From JAWHTC01 sp032586155 (GTDB lineage: Bacteria > Pseudomonadota > Alphaproteobacteria > Rhodobacterales > Rhodobacteraceae), in assembly GCF_032586155.1 (NCBI RefSeq), contig NZ_JAWHTC010000002.1, positions 186,001-250,000 on the forward strand: a DNA stretch of 64,000 nt. Direction: 5' to 3'. Below the pieces are notes generated by a model. That model worked only from the letters and a program-made list of their open reading frames with translations, had not been told where the DNA came from and ran no database searches. Position 1 is the stretch's first letter. The number at the start of each line of letters is the position of its first letter. A program made the position numbers and the translations under genes. Shown one piece after another: positions 34,928 to 43,726 of the stretch.

Positions 34928-36751
34928 ATGCCTGATACTCTGCTCCGCCCGGAAGCCCCTCAGGCCGCCCGGCCCCACCCCCTAACCGGGAACGAGGCCA
35001 TTGCCCGCGGCGTATGGGAGGCCGGAGCCCGCGTCGCCGCCGCCTATCCCGGCACCCCCTCGACCGAGATCATGGAAAACATCGGCACCTACCCCGAGGC
35101 CGACATCCACGCCCAGTGGGCCACCAACGAAAAAACCTCGCTCGATACCGTGATCGGGGCCTCATTTGCCGGGGTCCGGGCCTTCTCGGCGATGAAACAT
35201 GTGGGGCTCAACGTGGCCGCCGATGCGCTGATGTCGTTTTCCTACATCGGGGTGAATGCCGGTCTGGTGATCGCCGTCTGTGACGACCCCGGCATCCACT
35301 CGTCCCAGAACGAGCAGGACACCCGCATCTTTGGCCGTTTCGCCCACGTCCCGGTGATGGAGCCCAGCGACGGGCAGGAAGCGCTCGAATTCACGCGGCT
35401 CGCATTCGATCTGTCCGAAGAGTTCGACACGCCGGTGATCCTGCGCTCGACCACGCGGCTCAGCCACACCCGCAGCGGCGTCAAGGTTGGCGAACGGACC
35501 GAGGTCGCCTCGGTCGACTTCCAGGAAACCCCGTCCAAGAACGTGATGATCCCCGCCCATGCCCGCGGCCGCCACCCGGTGGTGCTGGAGCGTGAGAAGC
35601 GGCTGGCGGACTACCTTGAGAACAACCCGCTCAACCGGGTCGAGATGGGCGACACCAGTATCGGCATCGTCACCTCGGGCATCACCTACACTTACGTCAA
35701 GGAATGCCTGCCGGATGCCTCCGTACTGAAGCTCGGTGTCAGCCACCCACTGGCCGAAAACAAGATCCGCGCGTTCTGTGCCTCGGTCGACCGCGTCATC
35801 GTGGTCGAAGAGCTGGAACCGGTTCTGGAAAACAGCCTCAAGGTCATGGGGATCGACTGCGAAGGCAAATCCATCTTCCCGCGCACCGGTGAGTTCTCGC
35901 CGGAAGTGCTGCGCGAATGCCTGGCCGCTGCCGGGTTGATGAAGGCCCCGAAGCACAGTCAGAAGTTCGAATTCGCCCCGATGATCCGCCCGCCGGTGCT
36001 CTGCGCTGGCTGCCCACACACAAGCTGTTTCATGGCGCTGCGGGCGCTCGATGCCCGTGTCGCCGGTGACATCGGCTGCTACACGCTGGCCGTGGTCGAA
36101 CCGCTCAAATCCATGGACACCTGCGTCGCCATGGGGTCCTCCATCGCCAACGCCGTTGGCATGGCGATGGCAGGCACCGAAACCCGTCCCATCGTCGCCA
36201 CCATCGGTGACAGTACCTTCCTGCATTCCGGCATCCCGCCGCTGATTGACGCGGTCTACAACAATGCCAACATCACCATCTTCCTCTTGGACAACCACAT
36301 CACCGCCATGACCGGCGGACAGGACCACCCCGGCACCGGCCGTACCCTGCGTGGTGATCCGGCCCCGCGCGTCGACTACATCGAACTGATCAAGTCGCTG
36401 GGCGTCGAATGGGTCAAGCAGGTCGATAGCTACGACATGGCCCAGCTTCAACAGCAGCTGCGCGAGGCGATCGAATACAAGGGCGTCTCGGTTGTCATCT
36501 CGGATCGACCCTGTGTGCTTGATCCGGTCAAGATCAAGGGCCCGGCGATGTATGTCGATCAGGACAGCTGCATCGCCTGCCAGGGCTGCATGAACCTTGG
36601 CTGCCCGGCGATGACCTGGAGTGACGAATGGTTCGAAGGCCGCCACAAGGTCAAGATTGACGAAGCCGCCTGCATCGGCTGCTCGCTTTGTGCCCAGATC
36701 TGTACCTCGGATTCGATCCGTCCGCTTGTGAAGCCGGAGGGCAGTGCATGA
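34928..36751 (+). CDS. iorA: Indolepyruvate-type 2-oxoacid:ferredoxin oxidoreductase, large subunit
   Basis: A 607-residue ThDP enzyme with an N-terminal pyrimidine-binding domain (GNEAIARGVWEAGARVAAAYPGTPSTE), a C-terminal pyrophosphate-binding domain (IGDSTFLHSGIPPLIDAVYNNANITIFLLDNHITAMTGGQDHPGTG) and two 4Fe-4S motifs at the end (CIACQGCMNLGCP, CIGCSLCAQICT). This is the layout of IorA, which oxidises aryl-2-oxoacids to acyl-CoA with ferredoxin. The ATG at 34928 follows GAAGGAC. It is co-transcribed with iorB (ATGA overlap). Aromatic or related oxoacids made by the upstream aminotransferase are possible substrates. Confidence 0.85.
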   Translation: MPDTLLRPEAPQAARPHPLTGNEAIARGVWEAGARVAAAYPGTPSTEIMENIGTYPEADIHAQWATNEKTSLDTVIGASFAGVRAFSAMKHVGLNVAADALMSFSYIGVNAGLVIAVCDDPGIHSSQNEQDTRIFGRFAHVPVMEPSDGQEALEFTRLAFDLSEEFDTPVILRSTTRLSHTRSGVKVGERTEVASVDFQETPSKNVMIPAHARGRHPVVLEREKRLADYLENNPLNRVEMGDTSIGIVTSGITYTYVKECLPDASVLKLGVSHPLAENKIRAFCASVDRVIVVEELEPVLENSLKVMGIDCEGKSIFPRTGEFSPEVLRECLAAAGLMKAPKHSQKFEFAPMIRPPVLCAGCPHTSCFMALRALDARVAGDIGCYTLAVVEPLKSMDTCVAMGSSIANAVGMAMAGTETRPIVATIGDSTFLHSGIPPLIDAVYNNANITIFLLDNHITAMTGGQDHPGTGRTLRGDPAPRVDYIELIKSLGVEWVKQVDSYDMAQLQQQLREAIEYKGVSVVISDRPCVLDPVKIKGPAMYVDQDSCIACQGCMNLGCPAMTWSDEWFEGRHKVKIDEAACIGCSLCAQICTSDSIRPLVKPEGSA

Positions 36752-37656
36752 GCGATGTATCAAACCTCGGGCCAAAGAATGTCCTGATCGTTGGCGTCGG
36801 CGGTCAGGGGGTCATCATGGTCTCGAAGGTGCTGGCGCAGCTCTGCCAGAACCACGGTTATGAGGTAAAACAATCCGAGGTTCACGGTATGGCCAAACGC
36901 GGCGGGGCAGTGTTCAGCCACGTCCGTTTCGGCCCCAAGGTCTGGTCGCCCACCATCCCCGAGGGCGAGGCCGACATCCTCGTTGCGCTGGAATGGGCCG
37001 AGGGCCTGCGCTGGATCAACTACCTAAAACCCGAAACCGGCACCTTCATCGCCGATTGCCAGCGCATCGTGCCGCCCTTCGCCTGCCGCAACCGCTTCCG
37101 CGGGGCCGAGGCCAGCTATGCCCCGCAAACCCCCGAAGAGATCATCGAACAGGTCCATGCGGGCTATGCCATCGACGCCACCACCATGGCCGGCAACCTT
37201 GGCAACGACAAGGCGGCCAACACCGTGCTTCTGGGCGCGCTGTCGACCGGGCTCGAATTCCCGGTCGAGGACTGGCTTGAGGTCATCGCCGAATCCGTCC
37301 CGCCTAATTCCATCGAGATCAACAAACAGGCCTTTCTCGAAGGCCGCGACTGGGCCCTTGCCGGCGAAAAACGCGTCGATGAGACCGCCAACGGCCTGCA
37401 CGTGGCCCACACGGAAATCCACCATCCGCAGGTCGATACCGTGGTCGAAATCACCGAGGACTGGTGCAAGGGCTGCGACATCTGCGTCAAGATGTGCCCG
37501 GAACGCTGCCTGCGCCTGAATGACAAGCTGATTGCCGAACTGGCCCTGCCGGACCTCTGCACCGGCTGTCACATGTGCGAATGGCTCTGCCCCGACTTTG
37601 CCATCACCGTCACCAACACGCCCGTCCCGGCGCCCGACATGGAGCCCGCCCGATGA
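36748..37656 (+). CDS. iorB: Indolepyruvate-type oxidoreductase small subunit with added ferredoxin domain
   Basis: A 302-residue protein. The first 200 residues are the gamma-type domain (VLIVGVGGQGVIMVSKVLAQ; SEVHGMAKRGGAVFSHVRFG), and the last 70 carry two 4Fe-4S motifs (CKGCDICVKMCPERC and CTGCHMCEWLCP). Fusion of the small subunit to a 2x[4Fe-4S] module could replace a separate electron carrier at this step. Start 36748 overlaps the iorA stop and its own stop overlaps korA, so all five genes appear translationally linked. Confidence 0.85.
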   Translation: MSDVSNLGPKNVLIVGVGGQGVIMVSKVLAQLCQNHGYEVKQSEVHGMAKRGGAVFSHVRFGPKVWSPTIPEGEADILVALEWAEGLRWINYLKPETGTFIADCQRIVPPFACRNRFRGAEASYAPQTPEEIIEQVHAGYAIDATTMAGNLGNDKAANTVLLGALSTGLEFPVEDWLEVIAESVPPNSIEINKQAFLEGRDWALAGEKRVDETANGLHVAHTEIHHPQVDTVVEITEDWCKGCDICVKMCPERCLRLNDKLIAELALPDLCTGCHMCEWLCPDFAITVTNTPVPAPDMEPAR

Positions 37657-38792
37657 CCCAGAGACGCAACCTTCAGGGCAACCACGCCTGCGCCCTTGGC
37701 GCGATCCGCGCCGGCTGCCGGTTCTTTGCCGGTTATCCGATCACGCCAAGCTCGGAAGTGGCCGAGGCCATGGCCGCCGAACTGCCGAAGGTCGGTGGCA
37801 CCTTCATCCAGATGGAGGACGAGATTGCCTCGATGGGCGCGGTCATCGGCGCCTCGATGGGCGGGGTGAAATCCATGACCGCCACCTCCGGCCCCGGTTT
37901 CTCGCTGAAACAGGAAAACCTCGGTTATGCCTGCGGCGCCGAAATCCCCTGCGTCATCGTCAACGTGATGCGCGGCGGACCGTCGACCGGCATGCCCACC
38001 CGCCCTTCGCAGGGCGACATCATGCAGGCCCGCTGGGGCACCCATGGCGATCACGCGATCATCGTGCTGGCCCCCGCTTCTGTGGCCGAAGCCTATTCCG
38101 AGACCATCCGCGCCGTGAACCTGTCGGAACAGCTGCGCGTGCCCGTGGTGGTGCTGATCGATGAGGTGATCGGTCATCTGGTGGAAACCGTCGATCTCGA
38201 TGACGTGCCCGACGAGGCTGAGGTCTGGCGCAAATGGGCCACCGGCCCGGCCGTCGATCACCAGCCCTACGCAGTGACCGAAGACAAGGTCCCGCCCATG
38301 GCCTACCCGGGCGAAGGCTATCGCACCCACACCACCGGGTTGACCCACGCGCCGGGGGGCTTCCCCACGCAGGACCCGGAACTGGCCACCGCTGCCATCA
38401 CCCGGCTCAGCGACAAGTTAGAGCTGCACCGCGACACAATCGACAGCTACCGCACACTTGAATGCGACGATGCCGACGTGCTGATTGCCGCCATCGGTAT
38501 CTCGGCCCGCGCCGCGCGCCAATCGGTCGCCGATTTGCGGGCACAGGGCATCAAGGCGGGCCTCTTCCGCCCGGTCACGCTCTGGCCCTTCCCCGGCGAC
38601 GCCCTGAAGGCAACGGTCGAAAAATCCGGTGCCCACACCGTGATCGTGCCTGAAATGAACCAGGGCCAGATGGTGCTCGAGGTCGAACGCGTTCTCAAGG
38701 ACGCGGCATCGGTCAAATCCCTCACCCGGATTGATGGTGAGGCGGTCACACCGGATGACATCACCGCCATGGCACAGGAGGCGGCGCAATGA
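37653..38792 (+). CDS. korA: 2-oxoacid:ferredoxin oxidoreductase alpha subunit
   Basis: A 379-residue KorA-type subunit with the pyrimidine-domain signature GNHACALGAIRAGCRFFAGYPITPSSEVAEAM and the transketolase-like second domain ending in VIVPEMNQGQMVLEVER. With korB and korC it forms a 2-oxoacid:acceptor oxidoreductase of the 2-oxoglutarate group; branched or other oxoacids cannot be excluded. ATG 37653 lies in the ATGA overlap with iorB and its stop overlaps korB. Confidence 0.85.
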   Translation: MTQRRNLQGNHACALGAIRAGCRFFAGYPITPSSEVAEAMAAELPKVGGTFIQMEDEIASMGAVIGASMGGVKSMTATSGPGFSLKQENLGYACGAEIPCVIVNVMRGGPSTGMPTRPSQGDIMQARWGTHGDHAIIVLAPASVAEAYSETIRAVNLSEQLRVPVVVLIDEVIGHLVETVDLDDVPDEAEVWRKWATGPAVDHQPYAVTEDKVPPMAYPGEGYRTHTTGLTHAPGGFPTQDPELATAAITRLSDKLELHRDTIDSYRTLECDDADVLIAAIGISARAARQSVADLRAQGIKAGLFRPVTLWPFPGDALKATVEKSGAHTVIVPEMNQGQMVLEVERVLKDAASVKSLTRIDGEAVTPDDITAMAQEAAQ

Positions 38793-39634
38793 AGGACGTG
38801 CAAAACGAGACCCCGTTCGAGATCAACGATTACATCCGTCTCGGCCAGATGCCGCACTTCCTTTGCCCCGGTTGCGGTCATGGCATCGCCCTGCGCGCCC
38901 TACTCTGGGCCGTGCATGAGCTGGGCTGGGACAAGGACAAGCTGGCCGTCGTGTCAGGCATCGGCTGCTCGGGCCGCTTGTCGGCTTACGTGGATGCCAA
39001 CACATTCCACACCACCCACGGCCGGCCTTTGGCCTTTGCCACCGGCCTCGCGCTGGCCCGGCCCGACCTGCACGTCATCGTCATCACCGGCGATGGCGAC
39101 AGCCTTGCCATTGGTGGCAACCACCTGATCCACGCCTGCCGGCGCAACCTCAACATGACCTGCATGATGCTCAATAATGAGATCTACGGCATGACCGGTG
39201 GCCAGGTCTCGCCCACCACCTCGGGCGACCGCTTCACCACCACCACGCCAGCCGGCAACACCGAACCGGTGTTTGACGCCTGCGCGCTGGCTACTGCCGC
39301 TGGCGCCGGTTTCGTTGGTCGCGAGGTCACCATGCAGGTCCTGGCCCTGCGCGACCTGTTCCGCGACGCCCTGTCATTCGACGGCTTCTCCTTTGTCGAG
39401 GTGATCTCGGACTGCACCGAAATCTATGGCCGCAAGAACGACCTTGGCGCCAGCCCCGAAATGATGATGAGCCAGAAAAGCCCGATGCGCCCCTTTGCCT
39501 ATCGCAACACGGTCGACGTGCCGTTCCGGCCCAACGCCATGGAAACCGGCGTGCTGACCCGGGTTGAGCGCCCCGAATACGGGGCCGCCTACCGCGCCAA
39601 GGTCGCCGCGATCCAGGCGAAGGAGGGCAAGTAA
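38789..39634 (+). CDS. korB: 2-oxoacid:ferredoxin oxidoreductase beta subunit
   Basis: A 281-residue KorB-type subunit. Conserved cysteines of the Fe-S site appear in FLCPGCGHG, and the ThDP motif is GDGDSLAIGGNHLIHACRR through LNNEIYGMTGGQ. It carries the active-site cofactor for oxidative decarboxylation of the oxoacid with KorA. ATGA overlap with korA at 38789. Length and motifs are complete. Confidence 0.88.
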   Translation: MKDVQNETPFEINDYIRLGQMPHFLCPGCGHGIALRALLWAVHELGWDKDKLAVVSGIGCSGRLSAYVDANTFHTTHGRPLAFATGLALARPDLHVIVITGDGDSLAIGGNHLIHACRRNLNMTCMMLNNEIYGMTGGQVSPTTSGDRFTTTTPAGNTEPVFDACALATAAGAGFVGREVTMQVLALRDLFRDALSFDGFSFVEVISDCTEIYGRKNDLGASPEMMMSQKSPMRPFAYRNTVDVPFRPNAMETGVLTRVERPEYGAAYRAKVAAIQAKEGK

Positions 39635-40173
39635 TGGACACGCTCGATATCCGGTTCAGCGGCAGTGGTGGTCAGGGCCTGATCCTTGCCGCTCGTATCC
39701 TTGCCTCGGCGCTGGTGGCCGAGGGCCGCAACGTCGCCCAATCCCAGGCCTATGAACCTGTCTCACGCGGCGGCCAATCCCGCTCGGACCTCGTGGTCAG
39801 CGACGGAGAAGCCGACTTTCCACTGTCCAGTTCGCTCGACTATCTGCTGATCCTGGACGAGGCCGCGGCAGGCACCTCGGATGCGCTGCTGACCGAAGGC
39901 TCCACCGTTCTGGTGGATTCCGAACTGGTCCAGAACCCGCCCAGCGGAAACACGAACGTCACCGCCCTGCCCTTCACCGATGTGGCCCGCAAACTGGGCA
40001 ACAAGCGGGTCGCCAATATCGTCGCCCTCGGTGCACTCACCGCTTCGGGTGACATCTGCGGCCCGGAGGCGCTGGAGATCAGCCTCAAGTCCATGACCCC
40101 GGCCAAGTTCGTCGACCTCAACATCGAGGCCTTCGAGGCCGGGCAGGCGCTGGTCACCGGCGCAACAACCTGA
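39634..40173 (+). CDS. korC: 2-oxoacid:ferredoxin oxidoreductase gamma subunit
   Basis: A 179-residue gamma subunit with FSGSGGQGLILAARILASALVAEGRNVAQSQAYEP and RSDLVVSD, the CoA-binding domain that completes the KorABC complex. Its ATG overlaps the korB stop (TAATG). It is the last gene of the ior-kor operon; a separate ferredoxin gene is absent, and the fused module in IorB may partly serve that purpose. Confidence 0.85.
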   Translation: MDTLDIRFSGSGGQGLILAARILASALVAEGRNVAQSQAYEPVSRGGQSRSDLVVSDGEADFPLSSSLDYLLILDEAAAGTSDALLTEGSTVLVDSELVQNPPSGNTNVTALPFTDVARKLGNKRVANIVALGALTASGDICGPEALEISLKSMTPAKFVDLNIEAFEAGQALVTGATT

Positions 40174-40228
40174 GCGATCCGCACATGTATGGACGCGAAC
40201 AGCGGCCCGTGCACCAAAACGGAAAATC

Positions 40229-40255
40229 CCCGGCTGCCGAGCAGGAACAGCCGGG
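40229..40255 (-). terminator. Terminator of the Hint gene (minus strand)
   Basis: CCCGGCTG and CAGCCGGG form an 8-bp stem with an 11-base loop. Read on the minus strand the stem is followed by GATTTTCCGTTTT, a T-rich tract, 27 bases after the Hint gene stop. Confidence 0.65.
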
Positions 40256-40281
40256 CGTGGTCGCGCTGACACTGTCGAAGG

Positions 40282-41248
40282 TCAGCTTGGCCGCAGTATG
40301 CGGCTTTCATGAGCCCGCAGACACATGCGGGCGGTTTCACCGTAGGAACCTGCAGAAGTGCGCAATTCCGGGAAGATGGTGAACAGCTCTTCGCGGGCTG
40401 CTTTTTCGACCGCATCCAGACCGGTTCTGCCGGGGAAGAAGCTTTCGCTCGGAGCGCCCTCGGCATAGATGATCTCGTGCTGGTCAAACAGGATGTGCAC
40501 ATAGGTCACGTCACCACCAACCATCTTCGCCACGCTGCCGCCATTGACCAGGTGCTTGGCTGTGGCCAGCACTTCGGTCTCACCAAACAGCAGGTTGGCC
40601 TCGGCGCTGCGGATCAACATCCGGTGCTGTGGCGATACCAGCAGATCGCGCTCGTTGCCGACGCTGCCCGCCTGAAACCGGATCGGTGCCAGCTTGCCCT
40701 TTGCCGGAACCGTCCGGCTGCCGACCCAGCGGACCGGCTGCAGCCCGTGATCGCGGGTCATCACCAGATCGACGGGCTCGAGGTCCTGCACGTCGCGCAG
40801 ACCGTTGGCGGTGGCAACGCGGGTGCCTGCGGTGAAACAGATGATGAGATTCTCGATCTCCGAGAAAGTCACTACCGATCCATCGGCCAGAATGGCTGTA
40901 CCGCTCATCCCGCCGGCGACCGTATCCTCGGCGGTGATCGTCACGTCATCCCAATGGGTCTGGCCCTGGAAGTCGAGCGTATCGCCCAGCGTCTCGTCAC
41001 CTTCACCACCAACGATGGTGGCATTGTTGGTGCCCGCATCTCCGGTCGCCTCGACAAGGATCAGGTCATCGCCGTCTTGCCCATAGACCGTGTCGCCTTC
41101 GCCCATGGTGATGGTGTCATCACCCAGCCCGGCATAGATCTCGTCGGATCCGGCGCCGCCTGTGATACTGTCGATGCCTTCATCGCCAATGATCGTGTCT
41201 GCACCATCGCCACGTTCCGAGATCGAACAATACGAACGTCGTTGCCAT
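40282..41248 (-). pseudogene. RTX-repeat and Hint-domain protein with a 5' frameshift
   Basis: From about 41210 downward the frame encodes RTX-like calcium-binding repeats (GDGADTIIGDEG, GGAGSDEIYAGLGDD, YGQDGDD) and then a Hint domain starting at CFTAGTRVATANG, as in secreted roseobacter RTX-Hint proteins. The first ATG in this frame (41106) lies inside a repeat. A better start, ATG at 41248 after AGG, gives MATTFVLFDLGT in another frame and joins the repeats only if one base near 41212 is removed. The gene is therefore either a recent pseudogene, a sequencing error, or expressed from an internal start as a 274-residue product. The 3' end is intact and has a terminator. Confidence 0.65.
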
Positions 41249-41595
41249 ATTTGCCTGCCATACCATACTTGCCGCGCGGGGCACCTGCGGCCAAACCATT
41301 ACCAACACGGCGAATCCCAACGCGGACTCCGCCTATTGAAGGGCAAAAGACCGTCACAACCCGGCATGGGTAGGATGGGATTGTAGCCCGCATGGAAATA
41401 ACCAAAGCAATTGCGGCGAAATCTTGATGGATTTCAACCGGCAGTCCGTCTCGCGGGTGTTGACCGACAACCCTTCCGGTAAACACCTAACAGGAACCCC
41501 GCCCCTTTTTGGCACACCCCGAAAACACAACGGCACAAATCGTTTCAGGCGTTTGAACGCCGTTGTGGCAGCCCCAGTGAATCTGGCCGCAGCCG
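41249..41595. other. 347-bp spacer, possible minus-strand promoter
   Basis: No gene is recognised. On the minus strand TTGCTT and TACAAT (about 41380-41410) have a promoter-like arrangement, although with a long 19-base spacer, and would serve the RTX-Hint gene. The region is richer in A and T than its neighbours near 41400-41480. Confidence 0.3.
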
Positions 41596-42294
41596 CTATT
41601 CAGCCGCGCTCAGCTCTAGTGAAATCGGCTCAAGCCCATCGATGCCACCGGTGATCCGATCCCCGGCCTGGACCGGTCCGACGCCTGCCGGGGTGCCGGA
41701 CAGGATCACGTCGCCGGGGGCCAGGTGATAGAATTGCGACAGATGCGCCACCACCTCTTCACAGCTCCACACCATCTCGGCCAAGGTCGCATCCTGCCGA
41801 ATCTCTCCATTGACCTCGAGGTGAATGCGCTGATCCCTTATCGGGCCGAAATCCCCGGCCCGTGTCATCGGCGCTAGGACGGCGGCATCCTCAACGTCCT
41901 TGCCCAGAGACCACGGCCTGCGATGATCCTTGCCGTCCTGTTGCCGGTCGCGCCGGGTCATGTCCAGCCCGCAGCCATAGGCATAGATCGCCTCTGCGGC
42001 CTGAACCGGGCTGGCCCGGAAAACCGGCGTGCCGATGGCAAAGGCCAATTCCATCTCGTGATGATAGTTCTGCGTTCCCGGCGGATAGGGCCGCACCGTG
42101 TCCGACCCAACCGCGTGGGCCGCCGACTTGGTGAAATACCAAGGTGCCTCGCGGTCCACTTCGCCGCCCATCTCAGCCGCATGGGCGGCATAGTTGCGTC
42201 CGACACAAAAGATCCGCCGCACCGGATAGCGCGCAGACAGACCCAGAACCGGAATCGAGAAAATCTCTGGCAGTTCAAACAGATAGTCGCTCAT
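41596..42294 (-). CDS. Fumarylacetoacetate hydrolase-family protein
   Basis: A 232-residue FAH-fold hydrolase or decarboxylase. The metal ligands are seen in HHEMELAFAIG (two Glu) and GCGLDMTRRD (Asp), and the conserved IFCVGRNYAAHAAEMG opens the domain. Short members include fumarylpyruvate hydrolases of gentisate breakdown and oxaloacetate tautomerases or decarboxylases. The ATG at 42294 follows AAAGGAA. It is divergent from a MarR regulator, which fits inducible control by an aromatic acid, but no ring-cleavage gene is near. Confidence 0.8.
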   Translation of the reverse strand: MSDYLFELPEIFSIPVLGLSARYPVRRIFCVGRNYAAHAAEMGGEVDREAPWYFTKSAAHAVGSDTVRPYPPGTQNYHHEMELAFAIGTPVFRASPVQAAEAIYAYGCGLDMTRRDRQQDGKDHRRPWSLGKDVEDAAVLAPMTRAGDFGPIRDQRIHLEVNGEIRQDATLAEMVWSCEEVVAHLSQFYHLAPGDVILSGTPAGVGPVQAGDRITGGIDGLEPISLELSAAE

Positions 42295-42412
42295 TTCGCG
42301 TTCCTTTCGTCGCCCGGCCTCGTTGCTGATACACGGCTTCCCGGTTTGCACGTATACTTACCAAATGTTAGCCTGTCCGAAACCCAAAAGCGACCCAACA
42401 GAGATCAGGCAG

Positions 42413-42874
42413 ATGAGCGAACTTCACAACATGGCTGGGCACCTGGTGCGCCGCCTGAACCAGATCTCGGTTGCCGTCTTTGCCGATCACATGACCCGGA
42501 TCGGGGTCGATCTTACGCCGGTGCAATATGCCGCCCTCACCACCATCAACGAGACCCCGGGTATGGACCAGGCCAGCCTCGCCGGTGCGATCGCCTATGA
42601 CAAGGCCACTCTGGGCGGTGTTGTTGACCGGCTGGCGGGCAAAGGTCTGATCGAACGGAAAAAATCTGAAACTGACCGGCGCGCTCGTGTGCTTGAAATC
42701 ACGCCCGCGGGCAAAGCCCTTCTCACCCGTGTCCAACCCGTGGTCCGCGCGCTGCAGGACGACATTCTCGCCGGGCTGGACAGCGCCGAGAAATCGCAGC
42801 TCCTGAAACTCCTGACCAAGACCACCACCGCCGGCAACACCCGTTCTCGCGCCCCTCTGAAACCGCCCGCCTAA
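42413..42874 (+). CDS. MarR-family transcriptional regulator
   Basis: A 153-residue winged-helix regulator with the MarR DNA-binding segment (DQASLAGAIAYDKATLGGVVDRLAGKGLIERKKSETDRRARVLEITPAG). The ATG at 42413 follows AGATCAGG; an upstream ATG at 42365 lacks a ribosome binding site. It is divergent from the FAH-family gene across a 118-bp spacer that contains CACGTATAC, and probably represses that gene. Its TAA stop lies in the left arm of the inverted-repeat element at 42871-42986. Confidence 0.85.
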   Translation: MSELHNMAGHLVRRLNQISVAVFADHMTRIGVDLTPVQYAALTTINETPGMDQASLAGAIAYDKATLGGVVDRLAGKGLIERKKSETDRRARVLEITPAGKALLTRVQPVVRALQDDILAGLDSAEKSQLLKLLTKTTTAGNTRSRAPLKPPA

Positions 42875-42986
42875 AGCGTTTCGAGAAGACTTGGGTCGCG
42901 GGCCTCGCTCGAAACGCGCGGACCCTATCGGAGTTGCCAGAGTTTCGAAATCACCTCGTACGTCAAGCTAACGTCGAAACGCTTAG
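42871..42986. repeat. 113-bp element with terminal inverted repeats at a convergent junction
   Basis: CTAAAGCGTTTCGA begins at 42871; on the other strand CTAAGCGTTTCGA begins at 42986. The TAA in each arm is the stop codon of the adjoining gene, marR on the plus strand and the small unknown on the minus strand. Between them TCGAAACGC (42920s) and TTTCGAAA (42940s) add further copies of the arm core. It may serve as a bidirectional terminator or be a small mobile element. Confidence 0.65.
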
Positions 42987-43396
42987 CTCTCGTCGCGTGG
43001 GCGAAACGCGATCACCTGGCCCTGCCCCGGCGCCTCGTCCCCGGCCGCCAGCAATGCGCCCAGTTCCTCCTCCATCCGGCGTAAAGCCTTCTTGATCACA
43101 AGCCGCGCCTTGTCGTGATAATATCGAAGCTCGCAGATCACCGGCTCATGTAGCCCGCGCGTCTCTGCATCCTGGAAGTCAGTCCAGGCCGCCATCGGCA
43201 AATCATCCAGCGCCCGGTCGACGATGATCCAGGCTTCGTCCTGCACGATCAGATCCAGTGTCTTCAACCCGCGCATCGGTACCCGCAAATCGCCGCCCAG
43301 ACGCGCGATTGCCCGTTTGGCCATGTTGTAAAGCTTTGCATCCACCTTGGTGGGCCAGGCCGATTGGCGCGTGATCTCGTCACTCACCCCGATCAT
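42983..43396 (-). CDS. Conserved-looking protein of unknown function
   Basis: A 137-residue protein starting MIGVSDEITRQSAWPTKVDAKLYN, with mixed charged helices and a C-terminal basic-then-acidic helix. No domain is recognised; there is no signal peptide or membrane segment. The ATG at 43396 is chosen because upstream in-frame sequence overlaps two intergenic repeats and is not protein-like. It stands alone between the inverted-repeat element and a repeat-rich spacer, convergent with marR. Confidence 0.55.
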   Translation of the reverse strand: MIGVSDEITRQSAWPTKVDAKLYNMAKRAIARLGGDLRVPMRGLKTLDLIVQDEAWIIVDRALDDLPMAAWTDFQDAETRGLHEPVICELRYYHDKARLVIKKALRRMEEELGALLAAGDEAPGQGQVIAFRPRDES

Positions 43397-43526
43397 CACC
43401 CGAAACCTCGCCGAACATATGGTTTTTCCTGCTCCATGCCGCCGACCATAACGCCAACCGCGCAGCTGCACAAAGCCCCCGGGCGCACCGCTTCCCAACA
43501 TCGAAGAAAACAGACCCACCACCCAG

Positions 43527-43548
43527 CTCTTTCTTGGCCCAAATACTC
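43527..43548 (+). repeat. Intergenic repeat, CTTCWTCTTGCCC family
   Basis: CTCTTTCTTGGCCCAAATAC matches the copy at 32336 except for one G for a T/C position and the first bases. Here it does not follow a plus-strand gene. Confidence 0.5.
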
Positions 43549-43598
43549 CTCGCGGAGCGTTTTCCAGCCGCAACACACCGAAAGGTAACAACATACCA

Positions 43599-43690
43599 CA
43601 TTGCCGCCCGAACGCGTCGGGGCGGGCGGGTGCAACACCGGCCCGGCTAACTCCGCTCAATTGGGTGGGAGACGCGCGAGAGCGGCAATT
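43599..43690. repeat. GCCGCCC inverted-repeat element, copy A
   Basis: It starts CATTGCCGCCCGAACGCG, continues GTCGGGGCGGGCGGGTGCA and ends GGGAGACGCGCGAGAGCGGC plus AATT. The ends are inverted (ATTGCCGC and GCGGCAAT). The copy at 55579-55671 shares both ends and their spacing, while the centre differs. Confidence 0.75.
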
Positions 43691-43726
43691 CTTCCCACCC
43701 TGCCCCCCTCAACATCCCGGAAAACC

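Larger units (their letters stand above)
43397..43726. other. 330-bp spacer made largely of dispersed repeats
   Basis: No gene is recognised. It holds a CTTCWTCTTGCCC-type repeat (43527-43548) and one copy of a 93-bp inverted-repeat family (43599-43690). Confidence 0.6.
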
